The notes under the pieces were generated by a model. The model did no database searches. It saw only the letters and a list, made by a program, of their open reading frames with translations, and was not told the DNA's origin. Made by a program: the position numbers and the translations under genes. A stretch of DNA of 11,585 nt from an uncultured Bacilli bacterium (GTDB taxonomy: Bacteria; Bacillota_I; Bacilli_A; ML615J-28; CAG-313), in assembly GCA_904501965.1 (NCBI GenBank), contig CAJGCS010000022.1:1-11585 (forward strand). The letters are read 5' to 3'. Below, in pieces: positions 6,297 to 11,585 of the stretch. Position 1 is the first letter of the stretch. Every line of letters begins with the position of its first letter.

Positions 6297-7558
6297 TGTT
6301 ACTTTTAATTTTATTTATTGTTTTACTTGCCTTCCTTCTTAAAAAGAAACGTAATGTTGAAAACGTAAAGCAAAACATAATTGATGCTGCACGTGATGAA
6401 ATGGAAGTTGTTAAGACAAAGAAACAATTCAATAAAGAGTGGTTTAAAGACTTCCTTAAATCAGAAGCATTTAAGAATATTCTTGCATCACTTGTGTGTG
6501 TTGTTTTAGGTTTATTAATTGGATTTATTGTAATTATTATTGTTAATGCACAAAACTCTCCAAAAGCTATTATGGCTATTTTAAAAGGCCCTCTTAATGC
6601 TGTTAAATGGAAGAAGAGTTTAGCAATCGTTATTTTTAAATCTGTTCCTTTATTATTATGTAGTTTATCAATCATCTTTGCATATAAATGTGGTTTATTT
6701 AATATAGGTGCTCCAGGTCAATATGTTATTGGTACAATGTTTGCACTTGTTGCTGCACACGCATTTGATGCCCCTTGGTATATATGTTTAGTACTAGCTG
6801 CAGTAGGTGGTGCTTTATGGGGTATTATTCCTGGTATATTTAAAGCATTCCTAAATGTAAATGAGGTAATAACATCTATTATGTTTAACTGGATTGGACT
6901 ACATTTATTAAACTATGTAGCTGGTCCTGATATGGACTTGATGTACAATTTAACTCTTGCAGAGTGTAAAAAACTTCCTGTTGCTGCTAAACTTCCAACA
7001 TTTGGAAGTGAAGCATTCTTTGATGGATCTTCGTTTGTAACAGTTGCTGTTCCAATTGCAATAGTACTTGTTATCGCATTATTAATTATCCTTTATAAAA
7101 CAAAGTTCGGTTACGAAATCCGTGCTACAGGATTTAACAAAGATGCAGCTAAATATGCAGGTATGAATTACCGTAGAAATATTATTGTAACAATGGCAAT
7201 TTCTGGTGCTTTAGCCGGTCTTGCTGCTGCTACATTCTACTTAACAGACTACGAAATTTACTCTGCTGTAAAACAAACTTCACTTCCTGCAATGGGCTTT
7301 AACGGTATTGCCGTTGCCTTCTTAGGATGCGTAAATCCAGTAGGCGCAATCTTCTCATCAATTCTAATTACATATATTGGCGTTGGTGGTAGCTATTTAG
7401 ATACTACATACTATAGTTCAGAAATTGGAAACTTAATTTCTGCTATCATTATTTATTTATCTGCATTCTCATTAATCATTAAAACAATTATTGGGAAAAT
7501 TTCCTTTAAGAAAAAAAGCAAAAAAGCTTTAAAAGAAGTAAAGGAGGCTGACAAATAA
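6296..7558 (+). CDS. BMP-type importer permease 1 (NupB/YufP-like) with an N-terminal extension
   Basis: This is a 420-residue inner-membrane permease of the BPD_transp_2 family. Diagnostic segments are GLFNIGAPGQYVIG (133-146), NEVITSIMFNWI (189-200), the cytoplasmic coupling region FGYEIRATGFNKDAAKYAG (271-289) and GFNGIAVAFLG (334-344). About ten hydrophobic segments are visible. It is longer than the roughly 350 residues usual for YufP-type proteins, because residues 1-15 form an extra hydrophobic helix (MLLLILFIVLLAFLL), followed by a charged, K/E-rich linker (~16-56) before the permease core begins near 58. The start overlaps the ATPase stop (TAATG), with AAGGAGG at 6279-6285, ten bases upstream. 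The protein pairs with the following permease to form the translocation channel. Confidence 0.92.
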   Translation: MLLLILFIVLLAFLLKKKRNVENVKQNIIDAARDEMEVVKTKKQFNKEWFKDFLKSEAFKNILASLVCVVLGLLIGFIVIIIVNAQNSPKAIMAILKGPLNAVKWKKSLAIVIFKSVPLLLCSLSIIFAYKCGLFNIGAPGQYVIGTMFALVAAHAFDAPWYICLVLAAVGGALWGIIPGIFKAFLNVNEVITSIMFNWIGLHLLNYVAGPDMDLMYNLTLAECKKLPVAAKLPTFGSEAFFDGSSFVTVAVPIAIVLVIALLIILYKTKFGYEIRATGFNKDAAKYAGMNYRRNIIVTMAISGALAGLAAATFYLTDYEIYSAVKQTSLPAMGFNGIAVAFLGCVNPVGAIFSSILITYIGVGGSYLDTTYYSSEIGNLISAIIIYLSAFSLIIKTIIGKISFKKKSKKALKEVKEADK

Positions 7559-8466
7559 TGACAGGATTAATTATTCAATACACATTAATTTTCGCAACAG
7601 TACTTTGTTTAGTAGCCCTTGGTGGGATGTTTTCTGAACGAAGTGGTGTTATCAATTTAGGTCTTGAAGGTATTATGGTAATTGGTGCATTAGCAGGTGC
7701 TATTACAACTGCACTTCTTACTAAATTCGGACTTCCTGTAATTATTAATGTTGCACTTTCAACAGTGGCTGCTATACTTGCAGGATGGCTTTATTCAATG
7801 CTTCTTGGTGTTGCATGTATTACATTTAAAGCTGACCAAACAATTACAGGTACTGCTCTTAATATTATGAGTACAGCTTTAGCAGTAGTAATTGCTAGAA
7901 TGTACACTGGTACTCCTTCATCACAAATTCAATATGAACACTCAATCTTCATGTTACTTAAGAACTTTGAATTAAGTGTGTTCACAATTATCATGGCAAT
8001 ACTTGTTGTCGCAAGTTTTATCTTCTTATTCAAAACTAAATTTGGTATGCGCCTTATGGCATGTGGAGAAAAACCACAAGCTGCTGCTTCAGTTGGTATT
8101 AACGTATATCTTCAAAGATATATCGGTGTTAGTATCTCTGGTATTTTAGGTGGTTTAGGCGGTTTTGCATATATCGTTCAATCAGGTAACTATTGGGATT
8201 TTAAAAACGGTGTAGTTGGTCTTGGTTTCTTAGCACTAGCTGTTATGATCTTTGGTCAGTGGAAACCAGTTAAAATATTCCTTGCATCACTTGTATTTGG
8301 ATTCTGTCAAACAATTGCCTTCTTATATCAAGGTATGTTTGGTATTCCACAATTTGTATACAAGATGTTACCATATGTTGTATGTATGATTGTACTTGCA
8401 GTAACATCAAAGAAATCCAGAGCTCCAAAGGCAGAAGGTATACCATACGACAAAGGACAAAGGTAA
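7558..8466 (+). CDS. BMP-type importer permease 2 (NupC/YufQ-like)
   Basis: This is a 302-residue multi-pass membrane protein of the BPD_transp_2 family and of normal length for YufQ-like proteins. Hallmarks are ERSGVINLGLEGIMVIGA (27-44), DQTITGTALNIM (93-104), the coupling loop FGMRLMACGEKPQAAASVG (162-180) and GLGFLALAVMIFG (221-233). It forms a heterodimer with the preceding permease, and both dock on the double ATPase. It begins inside the preceding stop (TAATG), with AAGGAGG at 7541-7547, ten bases upstream, so synthesis of the two permeases is likely coupled. A terminator follows the stop after four bases, ending the operon. No nucleoside-catabolism gene (deoxyribose aldolase, phosphorylase, cytidine deaminase) is attached. 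Confidence 0.94.
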   Translation: MTGLIIQYTLIFATVLCLVALGGMFSERSGVINLGLEGIMVIGALAGAITTALLTKFGLPVIINVALSTVAAILAGWLYSMLLGVACITFKADQTITGTALNIMSTALAVVIARMYTGTPSSQIQYEHSIFMLLKNFELSVFTIIMAILVVASFIFLFKTKFGMRLMACGEKPQAAASVGINVYLQRYIGVSISGILGGLGGFAYIVQSGNYWDFKNGVVGLGFLALAVMIFGQWKPVKIFLASLVFGFCQTIAFLYQGMFGIPQFVYKMLPYVVCMIVLAVTSKKSRAPKAEGIPYDKGQR

Positions 8467-8470
8467 AAAT

Positions 8471-8498
8471 AAAAATGAGGATTTATCCTCATTTTTTT
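8471..8498 (+). terminator. Rho-independent terminator of the importer operon
   Basis: AAAAATGAGGA (8471-8481) pairs with TCCTCATTTTT (8486-8496) around TTTA, and the T-run extends to 8498. Confidence 0.92.
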
Positions 8499-8527
8499 AC
8501 ATATAAAAAAACTAATTGTGATATAAT
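8496..8527 (+). promoter_or_regulatory. Extended -10 promoter of the nitroreductase gene
   Basis: TGATATAAT (8519-8527) is a perfect extended -10. The nearest -35-like hexamer, TTTACA (8496-8501), overlaps the terminator T-run and is 20 bases away, so it may not be used. Confidence 0.65.
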
Positions 8528-8547
8528 TAAGAAAACAGGAGGTCTAT

Positions 8548-9054
8548 ATGAATACATATGAAACAATACTTAAAAGAAGAAGTATAAGAAAATATAAAGA
8601 TCAAAGCATTACGGATGAACAAATTGATATAATATTAAAAGCAGCCATGGCAGCACCAAGTGCAAGAAACGCACAACCTTGGGAATTTTATGTAATTAAA
8701 AATAAAGAAGTTCAAACAAAAATAAAAATGATTGCTAAAAACTATGATTTTAACTCAGATTTAATGATTGTTGTTTGTGGTAATAAAACAAGAACAATTA
8801 CAAAGAATGATAACGACTTCTTTATCCAAGATGTATCTACAGCTACTGAAAATATTTTACTTACGTGCTGTGAACTTGGCCTTGGTACAGTTTGGTGTGG
8901 AATATTCCCGGTAGAAGAAAGAACAATTGCAATGAAAAATGTACTTGATTTAAGTGAAGAAATAATTCCTGTTGCACTTATTCACATAGGTTATCCAGAC
9001 GAAGAAAAAGAATCTAGATCTCAGTATAAAGAAGAATATGTTCACTTTATTTAA
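8548..9054 (+). CDS. Nitroreductase family FMN oxidoreductase
   Basis: This is a 168-residue protein, the short form common for this family. The N-terminus has the FMN-phosphate motif RRSIRKY (10-16). It is followed by APSARNAQPWEF (36-47, cofactor and active-site loop), QDVSTATENILL (about residues 94-105), CCELGLGTVWCGIF (about residues 107-120) and the terminal VALIHIGYPDEE. Family members are homodimeric, bind FMN and use NAD(P)H to reduce nitro compounds, quinones or flavins. The natural substrate here cannot be read from sequence. AGGAGGT (8537-8543) lies just before the ATG. The gene has its own promoter and terminator on both sides, so it is monocistronic and not part of the importer operon. 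Three cysteines, at residues 107, 108 and 117, give no clear metal-binding motif. Confidence 0.92.
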   Translation: MNTYETILKRRSIRKYKDQSITDEQIDIILKAAMAAPSARNAQPWEFYVIKNKEVQTKIKMIAKNYDFNSDLMIVVCGNKTRTITKNDNDFFIQDVSTATENILLTCCELGLGTVWCGIFPVEERTIAMKNVLDLSEEIIPVALIHIGYPDEEKESRSQYKEEYVHFI

Positions 9055-9059
9055 AAAAA

Positions 9060-9096
9060 CTGATTATAAAGTTAATACTTTATAATCAGCCTTTTT
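9060..9096. terminator. Bidirectional terminator between convergent genes
   Basis: CTGATTATAAAG (9060-9071) pairs perfectly with CTTTATAATCAG (9078-9089) around TTAATA. On the plus strand it is followed by CCTTTTT. On the minus strand the A-run at 9053-9059 reads as a T-run. It serves both the nitroreductase gene and the minus-strand membrane protein gene. Confidence 0.92.
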
Positions 9097-9808
9097 ATTT
9101 TAGATATGTTTTATTAAACAAAGATAAACTTAAAAGAGTTTGTGAAGGAATATAAAATACCCAAGAAAAGTTAATTTTGTGATATATAATCTTATAAAGA
9201 ATTGACCCATATGGAATATTAAAATAACTATCAAAATTACCAATACCTACAAAGATATCACAAAATACAAACATTAAAAATCCAATTGCAAGGATTAAGT
9301 TAAATCTTGAATCTTTAACAAGGATAAAAGAAAACACACAGTTAAGTACTAAATTTAAATAGTAAATAACAGAAACGACACTTAGGATATCAGTATTTTC
9401 AAGTAAAACAATATAGACTATGAGAACTCCAAGTATAGATACACTAAGTCTTACTATCAAATGAATAATATTTATAGTTTTACTCTTTGTATCAACAAAG
9501 ATTCTTAACGCATAACACACTTGTGCAACTAAGAAAACTAAAACTCCTATTAAATAATTTTTATCAAGTATAACTAAATATATATCTGCAATTGAAGTAA
9601 AGAATAGTGCAAGCGCAGTAAATAAAAATCTTTTATTTAACTTAAAAAAAGCAAAAACACCAAAAAACGCAAGCAATACACAAATATAACAATATATATA
9701 ATCTAAAGAATAACTTGAAGTATGAACTAGTATTGATAAAATAAGTTCACACATACAAAATATCAAGATATAAGCAAAATAGAATAAATTATTTTTAATA
9801 CACTTCAT
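9095..9808 (-). CDS. Multi-pass membrane protein, YhhN/TMEM86 (lysoplasmalogenase)-like
   Basis: This is a 237-residue, very hydrophobic protein with about eight membrane segments (roughly 8-28, 36-55, 60-80, 84-104, 112-136, 141-163, 170-188, 214-231). The pattern of polar residues inside helices resembles YhhN/TMEM86: FFTSIADIYL with D75, then G88 and the FLVAQVCYAL segment, LMFVFCDIF with D184 near the sixth or seventh helix, and WVFYIPSQTLLSLSL near the end. TMEM86 proteins hydrolyse the vinyl-ether bond of lysoplasmalogens, and bacterial relatives are often uncharacterised. If the match holds, the protein would act on membrane ether lipids. It has its own promoter and AAGGTGAG shortly before the start, and is the only minus-strand gene. 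The family assignment is by eye and moderate; a generic membrane protein is the alternative. Confidence 0.6.
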   Translation of the reverse strand: MKCIKNNLFYFAYILIFCMCELILSILVHTSSYSLDYIYCYICVLLAFFGVFAFFKLNKRFLFTALALFFTSIADIYLVILDKNYLIGVLVFLVAQVCYALRIFVDTKSKTINIIHLIVRLSVSILGVLIVYIVLLENTDILSVVSVIYYLNLVLNCVFSFILVKDSRFNLILAIGFLMFVFCDIFVGIGNFDSYFNIPYGSILYKIIYHKINFSWVFYIPSQTLLSLSLFNKTYLK

Positions 9809-9825
9809 AACTCACCTTTTTAAAT

Positions 9826-9854
9826 ATTATATGTATATTTTTTAAAAAAATCAA
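9826..9854 (-). promoter_or_regulatory. Promoter of the minus-strand membrane protein gene
   Basis: Read on the minus strand: -35 TTGATT (9854-9849), 17-base spacer, perfect -10 TATAAT (9831-9826). The start codon lies 17 bases downstream of the -10, after AAGGTGAG. Confidence 0.78.
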
Positions 9855-10020
9855 GTGTAATAGGTAAATTTTATTGTTAACAAATAAAAAAGAATTAGTA
9901 AATCAAATTGGTTGTCTTCCAAATCATATTTGTGAAAAAGGCGTAATGAAGAAAATTAAAGATATATATCCTTTTGCTAATATTGTTGCAATCGAGGGTT
10001 TAAATATATTTGCATTGAAT

Positions 10021-10049
10021 TTGAAAGAAAATACAATTAATGATAAAAT
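10021..10049 (+). promoter_or_regulatory. Putative promoter directly upstream of the secreted protein gene
   Basis: -35 TTGAAA (10021-10026), 17-base spacer ending in TGA, -10 TAAAAT (10044-10049). The arrangement matches the BMP gene promoter except for one -10 base. Transcripts would start near 10056 and carry the ribosome site at 10074-10083. Confidence 0.6.
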
Positions 10050-10073
10050 GAAAAAGATAAAAAAGTTTAATAC

Positions 10074-10083
10074 AAAGGGCAGG
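10074..10083 (+). promoter_or_regulatory. Ribosome-binding site supporting the start at 10087
   Basis: AAAGGG (10074-10079) stands seven bases before ATG 10087, and AGG (10081-10083) stands closer. Either is better placed than the weak AGGT before TTG 9874. Confidence 0.55.
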
Positions 10084-10086
10084 TAT

Positions 10087-11289
10087 ATGAAAACTTTTAA
10101 AAAAGGATTAATAATTGTAATAACGAATATGTTAGCACTAATAATTTGTTTTAGTGCTACTTTTATAAAGCCAAATAAACCATTAATTGATATGGAACCT
10201 GTTTATGAAATAGTGTTTCCATTTTTACCAGATGCAAAAAACGGAGATGTATTAAAATTAGTCCAAAGTGGCTATAAAACAGTTAAAAACCTGGATAAAG
10301 AGGAGTTTTATTTATATTATAATCAAGCAAAAGTATTCGTAAAATACTTAGAAATTAGTGAATATCAAAAAGTATTTGAAATAAGAGATCACGTTGTTTC
10401 TGAAACAATAAGGATTTACGGAGCTAATAAAAGAGCAGAAGATAGTGATGCTTTTAGACATCTTTATTTAACTTCATTACTTGCACTTGAACTTAACGAA
10501 GAATTTTCGGTTGAACTTATGAAAGTTCATGAAATCAACAATCTTGATTCAATGGATGCTATAATGGATAACCATAACAATGAAGTTGCACTAAAGTTAT
10601 ATCATAAATGGTTAGAAGAATATAAACCAAGCGATAAATCAAAGTATCGAGAAAGCTTATCTGACTTTATGGCGCACTGTGTACAATATGGTGATATATA
10701 TAATATCTTAAAGTTTGATAATGTTACAAAACCAACAAAACTTATTTATACATCAAAAAAAGTAACATCTACATATTCATATTCACTTCCATACGAAAAG
10801 GTTCACCTTACTCATAAGGCAGATCATTTTTCTGGAGACATGAACCAAAAAGAAATAGTTAACCTTGTTGAAAAACTAGGACATTCATTCGAAACTACAA
10901 AAACAAATTGTTTATGCCATGATAAAAAATACTTTATTTTATCACCTGGTGCATCAAATGGCACCTCATACCATGTTTATAAATTTAATGAAACTGTTAG
11001 TGAAGTAGAGATAAAACTATCAATTGTTAGTGAACTTACAAAAAAAGACTTTGCGGGTTTAGTTGCAACAATCGATTATCTAGACGAAAATAATGAATGG
11101 GTAACTTGTGTTAATCTACTTGATGTTTTAAAAACAAATACGAATTACGATAACCTTGAATCAATAAGAGTTACTTTCCCAAAGCATACATATGGATTTA
11201 GAATATATATATCAACAAATGATCTAAACTTTGGCGATGTATGCATTTGCGAAGGTGATGTTGATATTTTCTTTGATAAAAATAAATAA
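10087..11289 (+). CDS. Exported or membrane-anchored protein of unknown function with RH / HE / D-x-HNN signature
   Basis: From ATG 10087 this is a 400-residue protein. Residues 1-28 (MKTFKKGLIIVITNMLALII then CFSATFIK) look like a signal peptide or membrane anchor. No canonical lipobox is clear; Cys21 falls in the hydrophobic core. The middle region has DAFRH (121-125), KVHE (146-149) and MDNHNNEVA (160-168). This resembles a recurring bacterial signature NAxRHxxW...HE...MDxHNN (I recall it as DUF6973-like) whose H, E, D and N residues suggest a metal-dependent active site. The C-terminal ~130 residues (270-400) alternate short hydrophobic strands and may form a beta-sandwich, perhaps for binding a ligand or surface. 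A longer form starting at 9874 or 9946 is possible. The function is unknown. The gene is monocistronic, with a terminator seven bases after its stop. Confidence 0.72.
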   Translation: MKTFKKGLIIVITNMLALIICFSATFIKPNKPLIDMEPVYEIVFPFLPDAKNGDVLKLVQSGYKTVKNLDKEEFYLYYNQAKVFVKYLEISEYQKVFEIRDHVVSETIRIYGANKRAEDSDAFRHLYLTSLLALELNEEFSVELMKVHEINNLDSMDAIMDNHNNEVALKLYHKWLEEYKPSDKSKYRESLSDFMAHCVQYGDIYNILKFDNVTKPTKLIYTSKKVTSTYSYSLPYEKVHLTHKADHFSGDMNQKEIVNLVEKLGHSFETTKTNCLCHDKKYFILSPGASNGTSYHVYKFNETVSEVEIKLSIVSELTKKDFAGLVATIDYLDENNEWVTCVNLLDVLKTNTNYDNLESIRVTFPKHTYGFRIYISTNDLNFGDVCICEGDVDIFFDKNK

Positions 11290-11295
11290 TTAAAT

Positions 11296-11324
11296 ATGTC
11301 AGCTAATTTTAGCTGACATTTTTG
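11296..11324 (+). terminator. Rho-independent terminator of the secreted protein gene
   Basis: ATGTCAGCT (11296-11304) pairs with AGCTGACAT (11311-11319) around AATTTT, followed by a T-run. Confidence 0.92.
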
Positions 11325-11338
11325 TTATTTGTTTTTTA

Positions 11339-11368
11339 TATACATAAATTATAAAAATATGATATAAT
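11339..11368 (+). promoter_or_regulatory. Extended -10 promoter of the M42 peptidase gene
   Basis: TGATATAAT (11360-11368) is a perfect extended -10. TATACA (11339-11344) is a plausible -35 with an 18-base spacer. Confidence 0.75.
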
Positions 11369-11391
11369 ATTAACAAATGAGGTAATTAAAT

Positions 11392-11585
11392 ATGAAACTA
11401 TTAGAAAAAATGTTAAAAACACCATCTGTAAGTGGATCTGAACTACACTTTCAAAAAATGTTAATTGAAGAAATGAAAGATGTAGATGATTTTGTAATCA
11501 CACATCATAGTTATAATGTTATTCATGGAATCAACAAAGAATCAAATGTTAAAGTAATGCTTCTTGCACATATTGATGAAATTGG
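11392..11585 (+). CDS. M42-family metallo-aminopeptidase, 5' end only
   Basis: The frame from ATG 11392 is open to the window end, giving 64 complete codons. The translation begins MKLLEKMLKTPSVSGSELHF and continues through an SYNVIHG segment to KVMLLAHIDEIG. The N-terminal PSVSGSE element and the AHIDEIG element, with the first metal-binding histidine and its HxD aspartate, are the hallmarks of M42 (glutamyl/leucyl aminopeptidase, FrvX, 'cellulase M'-like) enzymes. These are cytosolic, usually large tetrahedral oligomers that trim peptides using two metal ions. The rest of the gene, including the remaining ligands, is outside the window. GAGGT (11379-11383) lies eight bases before the ATG. 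Some annotations call such proteins endoglucanases, which is a historical misnomer. Confidence 0.88.
   Translation, partial: MKLLEKMLKTPSVSGSELHFQKMLIEEMKDVDDFVITHHSYNVIHGINKESNVKVMLLAHIDEI

Larger units (their letters stand above)
9868..10086 (+). other. Stop-free in-frame extension upstream of the secreted protein gene
   Basis: This 219-base stretch has no stop in the frame of the downstream gene, bounded upstream by TAA at 9865-9867. Starts that could use it are TTG 9874 (weak AGGT at 9862-9865) and ATG 9946 (AAGG about five bases before). The encoded text, such as GCLPNHICEKGVMKKIKDIY and FANIVAIEGLNIFALNL, reads like a small soluble domain rather than random AT-rich translation, but I do not recognise it. 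Either the real protein is longer, with a cytoplasmic N-terminal domain before its membrane helix, or this is the remnant of an older gene. A promoter-like sequence lies within it at 10021-10049. Confidence 0.5.

Noticed and set aside
6232..6675. Minus-strand open frame of 147 codons across the ATPase-permease junction
   Set aside because: It is antisense to two well-supported genes, has no promoter or ribosome site and its translation has no recognisable features.
9802..9873. Plus-strand promoter for a start at TTG 9874
   Set aside because: Only an AT-rich TATTAT (9825-9830) with no credible -35 is present. The good elements here are on the minus strand.
1..11585. tRNA or rRNA genes, CRISPR arrays, insertion sequences
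   Set aside because: No cloverleaf-like sequence, spaced repeat series, transposase frame or terminal inverted repeats were seen.

Overview
The window is AT-rich DNA with a dense bacterial layout: Shine-Dalgarno sites, short intergenic gaps, hairpin-plus-T-run terminators and one-base TAATG gene overlaps. Tryptophan is encoded by TGG and the long frames contain no in-frame TGA, so the standard bacterial code fits. All ten visible stops are TAA or TAG. The gene content (LemA, XRE regulator with an ABC exporter, a Gram-positive-type lipoprotein with a nucleoside-type BMP/ABC importer, M42 peptidase) and the base composition suggest a low-GC Firmicutes/Mycoplasmatota-like bacterium. I cannot assign a genus.

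Layout. (1) 1-492: 3' part of a LemA-family gene and its terminator. (2) 540-3387: a two-gene operon with one promoter and one terminator, encoding an XRE-type regulator with a long helical C-terminal region and, overlapping by one base, a fused membrane-ATPase ABC exporter half-transporter. (3) 3407-8498: a BMP-type importer locus. It holds a substrate-binding lipoprotein on its own promoter and terminator, then a second promoter driving a double-ATPase subunit and two permeases joined by TAATG overlaps. By family this is a nucleoside/purine ABC importer (NupABC/YufNOPQ, PnrA type). (4) 8496-9054: a small FMN nitroreductase, monocistronic. (5) 9060-9854: a minus-strand multi-pass membrane protein resembling YhhN/TMEM86, convergent with the nitroreductase across a shared bidirectional terminator. 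(6) 9868-11324: an unrecognised exported or membrane-anchored protein with a conserved-looking RH / HE / D-x-HNN signature. It is preceded by an in-frame, stop-free upstream extension that contains a promoter-like sequence. (7) 11339-end: promoter and 5' end of an M42-family metallo-aminopeptidase that runs off the window.

How the parts work together. The importer is complete in the window: lipoprotein captor, energising ATPase and two permeases. The split into two transcription units probably lets the binding protein be made in excess. The XRE-ABC pair looks like a self-contained, autoregulated export module. The remaining genes are single transcription units with no evident pathway link. 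Four plus-strand promoters share the same extended -10, TGATATAAT. No RNA genes, mobile elements or CRISPR arrays were seen. The least explained items are the secreted protein at 10087-11289 with its upstream extension, and the XRE-ABC module with its putative operators.
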